DNA of 40,718 nt, taken from the NCBI RefSeq assembly GCF_019693445.1, contig NZ_JAHRBL010000021.1, positions 1-40,718 on the forward strand. Direction: 5' to 3'. Numbering within the stretch: position 1 is the stretch's first letter; each line of letters begins with the position of its first letter. The notes beneath the pieces are model-generated. The model did no database searches, was not told where the DNA came from, and saw nothing but the letters and a program-made list of their open reading frames with translations. The translations under genes and the position numbers were made by a program. Source of the stretch: Deinococcus aquaedulcis. GTDB lineage: Bacteria > Deinococcota > Deinococci > Deinococcales > Deinococcaceae. Shown here piece after piece: positions 23,318-31,626 of this stretch.

Positions 23318-23727
23318 ACTGGGCACAGGTAGGGCAGGTGTGCAACAGCCTCATGTGGCTCCAGATGGCTGGAAGAGCAGCGCTCGGCTAGTGGTGCTGC
23401 TGGCCTCTCTGCTGGGTGCACAGGGCCCTAGTCGAAGGCTGGGCGGCGCTGTGGCGTTACCCGAATGGCAGTCCTGAGAGTCGCCACCAGTTGGAAACGT
23501 GGGTCAAGGATATACGCTTCCAGACCGCCCCCGCGCTGAGCGGCCTCGTGAATCGTCTGGCCGGCAAGTTCGAGCATCTGGCGCCACTTCCGAGCCAGCC
23601 TGGCAGGGAACGAATAAGCCGCTGATGCCTGTTGGACGCTGTGCTAGAGGGCGTTCTATCACGACGGCCGCCCTGTGCCCTCACGGCAGTGCAACGCGAA
23701 CGGCGTAGTCTCGGTAAGAAACTATCT
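23318..23727 (+). pseudogene. Decayed ISL3-like transposase remnant
   Basis: Several frames match the C-terminal third of the transposase at 19149-20783, in inverted orientation: WAQVGQVCNSLM, then ALVEGWAALWRYPNGS, WVKDIRFQTAPALSGLVNRLAGKFEHLAP and PLMPVGRCARGRSI. Frameshifts, deletions (the core around NNAAERA is missing) and stops make it non-functional. The end region GCAGTGCAACG...GAACGGCG is still recognisable. Its orientation opposite to the intact copy makes the PA14 gene look as if it sits in a degraded composite transposon. Confidence 0.8.
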
Positions 23728-23738
23728 ATAACATTTGA

Positions 23739-24530
23739 ATGTCGCACTTTGCGGTTCAGCTTTGTACGCTGAGCCATGCCAACACCAGGCGGTCCGGCGT
23801 GAACGCTTCAGATCTCACCCCCCTTCTCCACTCTTCTGAAAGCGTGGACTTGGAATACAAGCGCACCTTCCCTCGCGACTACTTTGATAAAAATTCAGAG
23901 CGTTACGACGATGCCCGCGCAGAGGTCATCAAAGATGTGGCCGCACTTGCGAATGCGCAAAGTCCACGCCCTGGACATTTGATCTACGGCATTGCAGATG
24001 ACAATGGGCGCCGCAGAGTTCATCCAGAGCGCCGCACTCATGCCGTGGATGACGCGACACTCCGAGACTTTTTTAGGCGGTTCATTGAGCCGATGCCCCA
24101 TTTCGCCTATGGCGAGTTTGAGTATGGGGGACAGCTGGTCGGTCTCCTTCGAGTGGAACGGGTCATGCCCTACCCACACGTCATCCGGGCGCGGGTGGAC
24201 AGAAGCACGACTATCGCCCCTGGACAGGTCTGGATTCGCAAAGGTACGCAGAACACGGTGGCCCTTTCCGATGATCTCCAAGCCATCTACAAGGGGCATG
24301 AGCCCTACAGGATTGAATCGGAAAGTGAAGAGAACAAAGCGCTGGCAGCGCAAGCCCGCGAGCGTGGCTATGAGACCATTTGGGTCTCTGCGTCCCTTGT
24401 GGAAGTGAAAGAGAGGGAAGGCGCGCAGCTCATCTATCAGCCGGGCACTCGTCGTCGGGTGGCGCGTGCCAGCCACTTCCCAGAATCTGAGCCCTCCTAC
24501 ATGATGCAGCGGCCTTCTAGATACCGCTGA
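23739..24530 (+). CDS. AlbA_2 (Schlafen-type) DNA-binding domain protein
   Basis: A 263-residue protein with an AlbA_2 domain at residues about 25-150: LLHSSESVDLEYKRTF, VIKDVAALANAQSPRPGHLIYGIADDN and VWIRKGTQNTVAL. This fold is found in putative ATP-dependent regulators and Schlafen-related nucleases. The C-terminal 90 residues are charged and unassigned. ATG 23739 is preceded by TATAAC exactly six bases upstream, a leaderless-type promoter made partly from the decayed IS end; GTG 23799, closer to the domain, is an alternative. It converges with and overlaps the next gene by 14 bp. Confidence 0.8.
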   Translation: MSHFAVQLCTLSHANTRRSGVNASDLTPLLHSSESVDLEYKRTFPRDYFDKNSERYDDARAEVIKDVAALANAQSPRPGHLIYGIADDNGRRRVHPERRTHAVDDATLRDFFRRFIEPMPHFAYGEFEYGGQLVGLLRVERVMPYPHVIRARVDRSTTIAPGQVWIRKGTQNTVALSDDLQAIYKGHEPYRIESESEENKALAAQARERGYETIWVSASLVEVKEREGAQLIYQPGTRRRVARASHFPESEPSYMMQRPSRYR

Positions 24531-25254
24531 CACCCAAAATCTCGAACCGCCCCACCAGCACCCCTCCAGGCAGCGCGTCCCGCCGCGAAGCGCGTGGGGG
24601 GTGTTCTTCGCGCACGTCGCTGAGCAGCCCGCGCACCACCACCACGCCCACCCGCACATTCCGCCTGGGTTCGCCCTCGCTCGTGCTGGCATAGAGGCGG
24701 TAGGCCCGGCCGGTACGGCGGCGCACGGTGAAGCGCTGGCCACGCCTAGCCTCCAGGTACAGGACAGGCTGCACCTGGCCCGGCACGTCGGTCATCAGAC
24801 CCCGGATCTCCGCCACTTTCAAGCCTAAGGCCTGGAGCTGGGCTGCCTTCTCGGCGTGAGCCGCTACCAGTTGCGCCTGCAGTTCAGGCCACTGCTCGGC
24901 GGCCACCGCGTTACCCCGTGGGAAAGTGTACTCACGAACCCGATGACTTTCGTAAGCCTGGTTCACGTGCACGGCCGCATGCGCCCAGACCTCATCGTGA
25001 AAGCCGGGCAGTCGTCGGCGCGGGTCTCGCAGGTGGCCAATCTCGCGGTAGGTCGCCTCAATGTGGCACACCTGCTCGCGCAGTCGGCCGAACAGCAAGC
25101 CGTCTTCGACGACCGCGACAAAACGCTCTGGGTGCCACAGGCCCGGCTCGGGCGTGATGGAGTCCTCCGCTCGCCACACCGCATGACGCCGCAGCTGGAC
25201 TTGGATGACGGCCAGTTGCGGCGTTGGGTCAGAATGAGCGTAGGGCTCTGGCAC
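24517..25254 (-). CDS. Hypothetical protein
   Basis: A 245-residue, Arg- and Val-rich protein of normal GC-rich codon use. The N-terminal half is helical (FHDEVWAHAAVHVNQAYESHRVREY, then a probable coiled coil EQWPELQAQLVAAHAEKAAQLQALG). The C-terminal half looks beta-rich (VQPVLYLEARRGQRFTVRRRTGRAYRLYAS, then RVGVVVVRGLLSDV). I do not recognise the family. Start GTG 25254 has a TATACA about nine bases upstream, on the edge of the AT-rich island that follows. It overlaps the AlbA_2 gene tail to tail. Confidence 0.65.
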   Translation of the reverse strand: MPEPYAHSDPTPQLAVIQVQLRRHAVWRAEDSITPEPGLWHPERFVAVVEDGLLFGRLREQVCHIEATYREIGHLRDPRRRLPGFHDEVWAHAAVHVNQAYESHRVREYTFPRGNAVAAEQWPELQAQLVAAHAEKAAQLQALGLKVAEIRGLMTDVPGQVQPVLYLEARRGQRFTVRRRTGRAYRLYASTSEGEPRRNVRVGVVVVRGLLSDVREEHPPRASRRDALPGGVLVGRFEILGVSGI

Positions 25255-25321
25255 AAAGGAAGTTGTATAATATATTCGATTTACAAATCAATAGAATGAG
25301 TCTATCTATCTTATAGATGAT

Positions 25322-26614
25322 TTAGAATGGAAGATCCTCTTCGTCTGGGGGGAAGTCGTCAATACCTTGATCTATATCTAATTCCATTGGGAATGGCTTC
25401 CCGTTCCCAAGTAGATGCATTACATGCTCCTCAGTATATAGAGATTCATCACTGCTCACGTCAATCCATTTAAAATCGATAAGATGTTCTCTCTCTATCC
25501 TTGGGTAGGCCAAGCAGCTAATTATTTTTAGCTTAGAGCCATCGATTATTCTTTGTATGGCCCTATCATGATACAAAGCGCTTATCCAATGCTCTAATGC
25601 TACGCCTATAGACGCCCTTCCTTCTACGCTAAGATTGACATTTTCTTGTATTATGCAATCTTCCCCCTGCTCTTCTACAGTTATCTCACGATTTCCAAAT
25701 TCATATCTTTCAAATACGGATTTGTGGACCGCATATACAATCGACACTTCGACCGATGCGTAAAATTCTATAGATAATTCATTTGCAGACACAAGAGTGA
25801 TGAATTTAGGAGATATGTGAGTAACCAAAACATCAAGCAAGCTAGTGAATTGCGGATTTGATCCCATAATAGCAGGTAAGTTAATTTCTGCTATTTTAGG
25901 AAAATCATCCCATAGCTTGTGTAGTATTTTCGCGGAGACTGTTCTCGGGTTTTTAACTATAGCATCTGAGAATACTTTAAGTATGTCTCTTTCATAATCT
26001 GCTATATTGTCTTCTATATATTCTTTAAACTTTGATGACGAAACTAGTTCCTCCGATCTAGCGTAGCATGTGCATCCCAATAGAGAAACGTAGTTGGCCA
26101 AGTTGGTGTCGTTGCTCAGAAAAATTACGGAGTCGAATTCATCTACAAGCTGCTTAATGCTATAATAAATCATTGCATCAGGCAAATGCTCACGCTCTCG
26201 TCGCTTCTTGAATGGAGGCAGCCCTGTAAAATAGGCCTGCATAGCCTGTTTGTAGATCTCCTCGTCAATTGGGTAAACAACGATCTTATTTACGTATATC
26301 CACTGAATAAATCTTTCGTTGACAGAGGTTTTTAATGTAATCTTTTCTCTATCTACACTCTCAATTAACTCATTAACCTTTTTAAATCCAGTATCTGAAA
26401 GTCCCGCTTTCTTCAGAGAATTTAATGCCTCGACCACTCTATCAATAGCGCCATCGGTGATGTCTTGATTATTAGACATAACTTCGTCTTTAACAATTTC
26501 TGATACGTAAACTTTTAGGATACCTATTCTAGAATAATAACTAATTGCCTGCATACCAGGAGTATTTGTACGAGGATCACCCCGTATTATGTTAGAGTCG
26601 ATAAAAATGATCAT
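25322..26614 (-). CDS. PIN-domain nuclease-like protein in an AT-rich island
   Basis: A 430-residue protein. Residues 1-180 are a PIN-like ribonuclease domain with acidic residues D6 (MIIFIDSN), E44 (VKDEV), D146 (EHLPDAM) and D169 (LSNDTN), as in DUF4935-type PIN proteins. The remaining 250 residues are an unassigned mixed alpha/beta region ending in an acidic tail (DIDQGIDDFPPDEEDLPF). The gene is AT-rich and uses codons unlike its neighbours, so it arrived by transfer. It stands alone, with no antitoxin-sized partner, which is unlike VapBC and more like single-gene RNase defence factors. Start ATG 26614 lacks a clear ribosome binding site. Confidence 0.78.
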   Translation of the reverse strand: MIIFIDSNIIRGDPRTNTPGMQAISYYSRIGILKVYVSEIVKDEVMSNNQDITDGAIDRVVEALNSLKKAGLSDTGFKKVNELIESVDREKITLKTSVNERFIQWIYVNKIVVYPIDEEIYKQAMQAYFTGLPPFKKRREREHLPDAMIYYSIKQLVDEFDSVIFLSNDTNLANYVSLLGCTCYARSEELVSSSKFKEYIEDNIADYERDILKVFSDAIVKNPRTVSAKILHKLWDDFPKIAEINLPAIMGSNPQFTSLLDVLVTHISPKFITLVSANELSIEFYASVEVSIVYAVHKSVFERYEFGNREITVEEQGEDCIIQENVNLSVEGRASIGVALEHWISALYHDRAIQRIIDGSKLKIISCLAYPRIEREHLIDFKWIDVSSDESLYTEEHVMHLLGNGKPFPMELDIDQGIDDFPPDEEDLPF

Positions 26615-26742
26615 TGTCTTAGCATGTCTTTTAGATCAAGTATTCAGAAATAGTTGTGAATGTGATTCTTTTTTACGATGGGCGGAAGGATCATAGATCT
26701 AAAATACGGCATCAGACTTGAGGATAGTCAAACTACGTGCCA

Positions 26743-27666
26743 TTACTCGAATATATCTGGCAAGCTCGCCGCCGCCGCCCTCAGCCGGTTGCGGTTGACT
26801 CGCGTATAGATCTGCGTGGTTGCAATGCTGGCATGCCCCAGCACTTCCTGAACCTCTTCAATCGGCCGCCCGGCTTCGACCAGGGCGGTCGCGTGGCTGT
26901 GGCGCAGCTTATGAGGCGTGCTCTGCTCCGGCCGCAGCCCGGCGCGCGCCCCGGCGCGGTGCATCGCCTGCTCAATGGTGCGCACTGGAAAAGGCCGCCC
27001 CGCCCCCGCGCCCTTGAGAGGCGTGAACACGTAAGGGCCCGCCGGCGCTCCAGGCCTCCGGCGCCCCTTGAGCCAGCCCTGCAGGGCGCGCTGGGCGGTT
27101 GGGCTCAGATATACCTGGCGCTCCTTATCCCCCTTCCCAATCACGCGGATGGCCACCGGCACCTCGTCCTCGTCAAATTCCACCGCATCAAACTCCAGGT
27201 GTAGCACCTCGGAGATCCGGCAGCCGGTCCCGTACAAAAAGGCCAGCAGCGTCCAGTCCCGCAGGGCCTTGTCCGGCGCGCTCTGGTTCTTGGCGGCCGC
27301 GAGGAGCCGCGAGACTTCCGCCGTGGTCAGGGCCTTGGGCAGCCGGGTGGGCAGCTTCGGCGATTTCAGTTCCGCCGGGCCACTCTGCATCGCCACCCCC
27401 TCGACTCCCTTGAGGTAACCCCAGAACTTCTTCCAGGAACTGATCACGCGCCGCGTTCGGGCTGGGGCCGTCTGATGCGCCTGGAGGTAGGCCCGCAGCT
27501 CGCGCGCCCCCACCTGTTCCCAGCCCTGCACCGCAGGCCGCTCGGCGGCCAGCCACGCGGCCAGCGCCGCCACATCGTGCCGGTACTGCCGCGCCGTCGC
27601 CGGACTCAGAGCCTCCTCCCTCAGGAGGTAGCTCTCAAAGCCAGGGATGTCGGTGGTGAGCGACAT
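26743..27666 (-). CDS. Tyrosine recombinase (XerC/D-like)
   Basis: A 307-residue tyrosine recombinase with an N-terminal SAM-like core-binding domain (residues 8-90) and a catalytic domain containing R150 (GTGCRISEVL), K178 (VIGKGDKERQVY), H252-x-x-R255 (PHKLRHSH), H278 (LGHASIATTQ) and nucleophile Y287 (IYT). Its length and motifs match XerC/XerD. On a plasmid it would resolve multimers or integrate the element. ATG 27666 has GGGGAGG upstream. It is the last gene of the minus-strand plasmid block, about 100 bp after the previous gene. No clear dif-like site was found nearby. Confidence 0.93.
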   Translation of the reverse strand: MSLTTDIPGFESYLLREEALSPATARQYRHDVAALAAWLAAERPAVQGWEQVGARELRAYLQAHQTAPARTRRVISSWKKFWGYLKGVEGVAMQSGPAELKSPKLPTRLPKALTTAEVSRLLAAAKNQSAPDKALRDWTLLAFLYGTGCRISEVLHLEFDAVEFDEDEVPVAIRVIGKGDKERQVYLSPTAQRALQGWLKGRRRPGAPAGPYVFTPLKGAGAGRPFPVRTIEQAMHRAGARAGLRPEQSTPHKLRHSHATALVEAGRPIEEVQEVLGHASIATTQIYTRVNRNRLRAAAASLPDIFE

Positions 27667-27767
27667 CAGCCCCTCCCCTGTTGACGCAGGCCACAGACAG
27701 AGGGCAGGAAGGGCCGCAGGGCAGGGGAGCGCTGTTCAGGCATGGGCAGGGTCCTTTCGGGAAGAGA

Positions 27768-27992
27768 TCAGTTCAGGTGCTGCACGCCCAGGGCCAGCTC
27801 GTGGCCCTGACGCGCGGCGTCCAGGTGAAAGAGTTCAAGCGCCAGGGCGGCGCGGCGCTCAGCAATATTGCGGAGTGCCGCCTGACGTTCATCGTTCGAG
27901 AGGGGCGCCAGACGAACCGCCTCCAACTGCGCCCGAAAGAGGTCCAGTGCCCGGGCGTCCAGTTCCTGGTGATAAGCGTCCAGCTGGGTCAT
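27768..27992 (-). CDS. Small helical hypothetical protein
   Basis: A 74-residue protein predicted almost fully helical (DAYHQELDARALDLFRAQLE, then ERQAALRNIAERRAALALELFHLD), probably a short helical hairpin. It starts 3 bp after the stop of a 32-residue Cys-rich peptide gene and is part of the small-gene run downstream of the ParB-like gene. No family recognised. Confidence 0.6.
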   Translation of the reverse strand: MTQLDAYHQELDARALDLFRAQLEAVRLAPLSNDERQAALRNIAERRAALALELFHLDAARQGHELALGVQHLN

Positions 27993-27995
27993 GGT

Positions 27996-28094
27996 CTAAG
28001 CCTCGTACCCCCGCTCCATGCAGGCTTCGCAGGGATCAAAGTGGGCCTCATGGCAACGGCAGCAAGGCTGGTGGGCATCATCTGGCATCGTCAT
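27996..28094 (-). CDS. 32-residue Cys/His-rich peptide (possible zinc knuckle)
   Basis: A 32-codon ORF (starts MTMPDDAHQPCCRCHEAH) with cysteines in the order C-C-x-C-H...C-x2-C (DPCEACMERGYEA), a likely small zinc-binding knuckle. AAGGGA lies just before ATG 28094. It is packed between two genes of the same strand (7 bp after one stop, 3 bp before the next start), which supports its being real. A similar C-x2-C tail peptide is encoded at 31623-31775. Confidence 0.55.
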   Translation of the reverse strand: MTMPDDAHQPCCRCHEAHFDPCEACMERGYEA

Positions 28095-28101
28095 TGTCCC
28101 T

Positions 28102-28350
28102 TCAGCGGCGGCTGGTCTGCCGCCCGGAGTACCCGAGGTTGTGAAACGGGGCGTCACGGCCGTCGCCGCCATACTTGCGGCGTGTCATCTCCAGCGTGAT
28201 TGCCAGGGCCAGTGCATCCATGCGGCGCTGGGCGGCAGGCGTGTACAGGTGCAGGCGCCGAGGGTCAGTGTTCTTGTTCTTGGGATCGGCTTCCTGGGCT
28301 TGCAACTCGACCAGCAGCTGCGTCTGAGTCCAGCCGTCGTACTTCCCCAT
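28102..28350 (-). CDS. Small hypothetical protein
   Basis: An 82-residue hydrophilic, basic protein (starts MGKYDGWTQTQLLVELQAQE) with a long central helix (AAQRRMDALALAITLEMTRRKYG). Its ATG comes one base after the stop of the 114-residue gene upstream, so the two are coupled. No family recognised. Confidence 0.65.
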   Translation of the reverse strand: MGKYDGWTQTQLLVELQAQEADPKNKNTDPRRLHLYTPAAQRRMDALALAITLEMTRRKYGGDGRDAPFHNLGYSGRQTSRR

Positions 28351-28351
28351 G

Positions 28352-28696
28352 TCAGTTGAGCGCCCGCTCAGCGGCCTCGCGCCCCTCGCGCTCGTGTTCG
28401 GCCCAGGTCTGCGCGCCGACCACCTTCACAGTGATGTGGCCGTGGTACTCGTCACTGGTCAGGCCCTCTGCCGTGATCTCCAGCACCAGCTGCCGGGTGC
28501 CGGTGCGCTGGGCCTGTTCCCACAGTGGCCCAATGGCCTCCGAGTGAATGCCGCCGAACGACACCCCGGGGCTCAGCGTGCGCTGCTTCTCCACGACCTC
28601 CAGTGCCAGCCGGTGCGCGTCAGCCGGGCTGTGCCCGGAGTTTTCCAACAGGTCTTGCAGGGCGTCCAGAAACGGGTTTTTCTCGTCGTGACTCAT
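28352..28696 (-). CDS. Small hypothetical protein
   Basis: A 114-residue acidic protein (starts MSHDEKNPFLDALQDLLENS). A helical N-terminus with alternating acidic residues is followed by a strand-rich centre (RQLVLEITAEGL, YHGHITVKVVG) and a helical end (WAEHEREGREAAERAL). It lies 54 bp downstream of the ParB-like gene and overlaps the control of the next gene (one base between them). No family recognised; probably part of the parB operon. Confidence 0.65.
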   Translation of the reverse strand: MSHDEKNPFLDALQDLLENSGHSPADAHRLALEVVEKQRTLSPGVSFGGIHSEAIGPLWEQAQRTGTRQLVLEITAEGLTSDEYHGHITVKVVGAQTWAEHEREGREAAERALN

Positions 28697-28750
28697 GCGC
28701 CCTCCCTCGGGGTGCAGGGGTGGGGGCGCGCGGGGCGCCCCCGTCCAGGC

Positions 28751-30529
28751 TCAGGCCGCGAACGTCACCACGTCGGGCACCCATCCAGCTTCCCGCAGTT
28801 TGGCGGCGAACTCCACAATGCGGCCCATCAGTTCTTTCTTGCTCAGCCCCGGCGCAATGCTGGGCTGGCAGGCTTTCGGCATCGTCGCCACCAGCGCCGT
28901 AAGCTGGGGAATGGTGTAGGCGCTCAGGAACTCGGTGGTCACGGTCCACTCCTGGGCCAGTCGCACGTCGGCACCGATCTGCCCCGCCACATACACGGCC
29001 AGCTCGCCGGGGCGGTGGCTCACGCTGTACCCCGACCAGTGGTGCAGCGAGTCGTGCATGTGATACGCCAGCAGCTCTAACAGCTCATCGGTGCTGAGCT
29101 CCATCAAGGCGGCGTGCAGACGCGCGCCGGACGGGCGGCGGGTCAGCTCACCGGGCTTGTTCGACTTGAACAGCCCTGGGTGCTGGGTCGTCCACCGCTC
29201 AATCAGCGCAGCCACTTCGGGCAGGGGTTCGGCCCCGCTCAGCGTCGGGGCGTCCTCCCGGCGCACCTTGACTTCAGTGCTCCCGCAGGCCGCTTCAAAC
29301 AGGCCCTGGACCGTCAGCACGAGGCACCGCTTGGGGTCGTTCACCAGACTCCCCCACAACACGCGGGCGCGGGCTTCCTGGCCGATCTTGTGCGCGGCGT
29401 CCCGCACCGGGCGGTCCTCGGGGGCCGTCTGGGCACGGGTCTGGGCGCGGGCGGCGCTCTGCTTGGCTTTCTCTGCGGCCTGGGCGTCGGCCTTGCGAAC
29501 CGCCCGCTCATGGCGGCGCATCTGGCCGCTGGCATTGAACACGTACACCACGCCGCGCAGGTTCTCGGGGCCGTAGTTCTCGTACTCGCGCCAGGGCAGG
29601 TTCTGCACGTAATCCGCCTGCACCACGTCCACGAACGCCCACGACCCGCTGTCCCGGTCAGCCTGCGCCTGTGCCTCAATGGCCGCGAGTTGCAGCGCCT
29701 GTGCTTTCTGCGTGTCCCGGAAGTACGCGGGGGTGAGGCCCCACAGGTCCTCATTCACCGCGAGGCCCGAGGCGGCCACATCGAACAGGGCGTCACTGAC
29801 CAGCAGGCGGCCCTGGGTGGTCAGCTTGCGGAGCTGATCGGCGCTGTAGTGGTGGGGGTTGTCCTTGACCAGCTTCACCAGATGCTTTTTCAGTTCCCCG
29901 GTGGTCTGTGCGATCACCTGGGCCTGGGCCACGTTGATCTTGCCCTCGGTCAGCAGCTTGCGGGCCTCTTTGCCCAGCCCAGAGGCCAGGGTCAGGCGCT
30001 GCTCGACGAAACGCACCTCGCGCCCGCTCCGCACGGCGATTTCATCCGGGGTCATGCCCAGGCCCACCAGTCGGGAGAAGCCGTCAGCTTCTTCCAACGG
30101 GGTCACGTCCTCGCGCTGGAAGTTCTCTGTCACGGCGATCTCCACCAGCTGTGAATCGGTCATGGGCTGCACGCGGCAGGGCACGGTGTAGCCTTCAGGC
30201 ACCTTCAGCAGTTCACTGGCGCCGCCCTGGTCGTCCACCAGTTCCAGCCCTTCGACCAGCAGGCCCACGGCGCGGAAGCGGCGCTCACCTGCAGCCAGTT
30301 CATACGCGCCCGCCTCAGTCGGGTGGGGGCGCACCACGAGGTTTTGCAGGACGCCTTTGTAGTAAATGTCGGTTGCCAACTGGAACAGGGCCTGCTGGTC
30401 GAACTCGCGCCGGGGGTTGAACTCGCTGCGGCGCAGGGCGGTCCAGGGGATTTGCACCACTTCGGCATCAGTGGGGGTGGCGAGGCGCAGGGTGGCGGGG
30501 GCTTCGGTCAGTTCACGGGCTGCGGTCAT
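28751..30529 (-). CDS. ParB-like plasmid partition/nuclease-fold protein
   Basis: A 592-residue ParB/Spo0J-type protein. Residues about 25-125 form the ParB N-terminal domain with FNPRREFD, a helix IYYKGVLQNLVVRP and the signature ELAAGERRFRAVG. A helix-turn-helix follows (GMTPDEIAVRSGREVRFVEQRLTLASG, residues about 155-180). The remaining 350 residues exceed normal ParB and are unassigned, with a charged coiled-coil stretch near 345-385. No ParA partner is encoded in the window. The gene has its own promoter with a palindrome and the shared leader motif (30547-30598). Partition or a copy-control role is the best guess; the long C-terminal extension is unusual. Confidence 0.85.
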   Translation of the reverse strand: MTAARELTEAPATLRLATPTDAEVVQIPWTALRRSEFNPRREFDQQALFQLATDIYYKGVLQNLVVRPHPTEAGAYELAAGERRFRAVGLLVEGLELVDDQGGASELLKVPEGYTVPCRVQPMTDSQLVEIAVTENFQREDVTPLEEADGFSRLVGLGMTPDEIAVRSGREVRFVEQRLTLASGLGKEARKLLTEGKINVAQAQVIAQTTGELKKHLVKLVKDNPHHYSADQLRKLTTQGRLLVSDALFDVAASGLAVNEDLWGLTPAYFRDTQKAQALQLAAIEAQAQADRDSGSWAFVDVVQADYVQNLPWREYENYGPENLRGVVYVFNASGQMRRHERAVRKADAQAAEKAKQSAARAQTRAQTAPEDRPVRDAAHKIGQEARARVLWGSLVNDPKRCLVLTVQGLFEAACGSTEVKVRREDAPTLSGAEPLPEVAALIERWTTQHPGLFKSNKPGELTRRPSGARLHAALMELSTDELLELLAYHMHDSLHHWSGYSVSHRPGELAVYVAGQIGADVRLAQEWTVTTEFLSAYTIPQLTALVATMPKACQPSIAPGLSKKELMGRIVEFAAKLREAGWVPDVVTFAA

Positions 30530-30546
30530 TCGTTACGCTCCTTTGG

Positions 30547-30598
30547 CCTCTGTCTGGGGCACATTTAGATAATAGCGTAAAATAGTGATTTCACGCAA
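30547..30598 (-). promoter_or_regulatory. ParB-like gene promoter, operator and shared leader motif
   Basis: On the minus strand TTGCGT (30598-30593), an 18-bp spacer and TATTAT (30574-30569) form a promoter. The spacer contains most of an inverted repeat GCGTGAAAT/ATTTTACGC (8 of 9 pairs), a likely operator. The transcript then carries CCCCAGACAGAGG (30559-30547) and the ribosome binding site AAAGGAGC. The same leader motif occurs at 31075, 32076 and 33402. Confidence 0.72.
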
Positions 30599-30611
30599 GT
30601 TCTAGGCCACG

Positions 30612-30629
30612 AAAAAACCAGCCGGTTTT
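30612..30629 (-). terminator. Possible terminator after the XRE regulator gene
   Basis: On the minus strand AAAACC-GGCT-GGTTTT with further Ts, about 115 bp after the regulator's stop codon. The stem is AT-rich and short, so this is a weak call. Confidence 0.35.
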
Positions 30630-30743
30630 GCCGTACTGGTCAAGGTTTGAGCCATTCTGAGCGGCTGGGGTTATTCAGAGACAGAGGGAAAAGTGGCGGA
30701 AAACTCTAGGAACTGGCGGAAAACATGCGAGGCGCTGGGAGGC

Positions 30744-31052
30744 TCAGGAAGGCCCCTCGGCGTCCTCTTGAGGGGCTGTAGCCCCCCGCTTTTGGCCCGG
30801 CTTTTTCGCACCGGCCTTTTTGGGGGGCGCGGGCCTGGACGTTTTGGGCTTCGCCACCCAGGCCACTTGGTCCACCGTGACATTCAGCAGTTCGGCAAAC
30901 TTCTGGGCACGGGTCACGCTCGGTTCAGTGCGGCCCTGAAGGTAGTCGCCCATGCGCCCACGCGTGATCCCTACGGCGTCGGCCAGGGCCTGCACGGTGA
31001 TGCCGCGCGCCTCGCGCCACTCGGAGAGTGATTTTTTCTTCTGGTCTGTCAT
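30744..31052 (-). CDS. XRE-type helix-turn-helix regulator
   Basis: A 102-residue DNA-binding protein. The HTH_XRE domain spans residues about 8-62: LSEWREARGITVQALADAVGITRGRMGDYLQGRTEPSVTRAQKFAELLN. A Lys/Pro/Ala-rich tail (PAPPKKAGAKKPGQKRG) follows, typical of nonspecific DNA contacts. I chose ATG 31052, preceded by GGGGAG; the longer ORF from 31163 includes the promoter region. Its leader contains a strong hairpin and the shared motif at 31075. It is the obvious candidate to bind the palindromic promoters at 32096-32124 and 33422-33450, an inference from location. Confidence 0.82.
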   Translation of the reverse strand: MTDQKKKSLSEWREARGITVQALADAVGITRGRMGDYLQGRTEPSVTRAQKFAELLNVTVDQVAWVAKPKTSRPAPPKKAGAKKPGQKRGATAPQEDAEGPS

Positions 31053-31074
31053 ATACTCCCCTACGCTCCCTTTT

Positions 31075-31134
31075 CCTCTGTCTGGGGTGCGCAGTTCCGC
31101 CCACAGGGGGCGGAACTTTGTTTTGGGGAGTGTA
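31075..31134 (-). promoter_or_regulatory. Leader of the XRE regulator: -10, hairpin and shared motif
   Basis: On the minus strand TACACT (31134-31129), the same -10 as at the two copied promoters, is followed by a perfect 10-bp hairpin AGTTCCGCCC/GGGCGGAACT (31117-31093) and then CCCCAGACAGAGG (31087-31075). No TTGACA is found at the right spacing. The hairpin could be an attenuator or an operator; there is no T run after it. Confidence 0.6.
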
Positions 31135-31140
31135 CCCGAC

Positions 31141-31626
31141 TCAGCGCGGGCCTTCATGGTCATACAGCGGCTTCACCCCCTGTGCCCCGCTCTGCGGCAC
31201 ATGCCCCGGCCAGATCGTGAGACTCGCCCCCCAGCCTGCGTGGTACGAGTAGGTGCGAGGATTGCGGCACCCCTTGGGAATAATCTTGAACGTCGCGCCG
31301 TCCCTGGGCTGGTAGACCGTGCTGATCTCCAGCAGTCGGCCCTGCACGAACTGAACATTGCCGTTGTCGTGTTCGCGGTGGTAGGTAATCAACAGGGAGA
31401 GAGGGGTATCGAGCGGCACCAGAGCGCGGATGCCGTCATAAATGGGGCGGGGGCGCCAGCGGTCGGCGCAGAAATACTCGCGCACATCGTTGTGCAGGTT
31501 CCGCGCGATCCACTGCGTGTTGTTGTGCTCGCCGGGGTCGTCGGCTTCGACAGCCTGCACGAGCTGGTAAATCTGAAACATGATGGCGGCGCGGTATTCC
31601 TCGCGCGTCTGGGGGTAGGTGCTCAC
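31141..31626 (-). CDS. Hypothetical protein
   Basis: A 161-residue soluble protein (starts MSTYPQTREEYRAAIMFQIY). The first 70 residues look helical (FQIYQLVQAVEADD, IARNLHNDVREYFCADRW); the rest is strand-rich (TPLSLLITYHREHDNG, VQFVQGRLLEISTVY). GTG 31626 overlaps the stop of the preceding 50-residue gene by GTGA, so the two are coupled. No family recognised. Confidence 0.65.
   Translation of the reverse strand: MSTYPQTREEYRAAIMFQIYQLVQAVEADDPGEHNNTQWIARNLHNDVREYFCADRWRPRPIYDGIRALVPLDTPLSLLITYHREHDNGNVQFVQGRLLEISTVYQPRDGATFKIIPKGCRNPRTYSYHAGWGASLTIWPGHVPQSGAQGVKPLYDHEGPR

Noticed and set aside
30599..30743. Iteron-like replication origin upstream of the ParB-like gene
   Set aside because: No repeated short motif was found, only the promoter palindrome and a weak hairpin.
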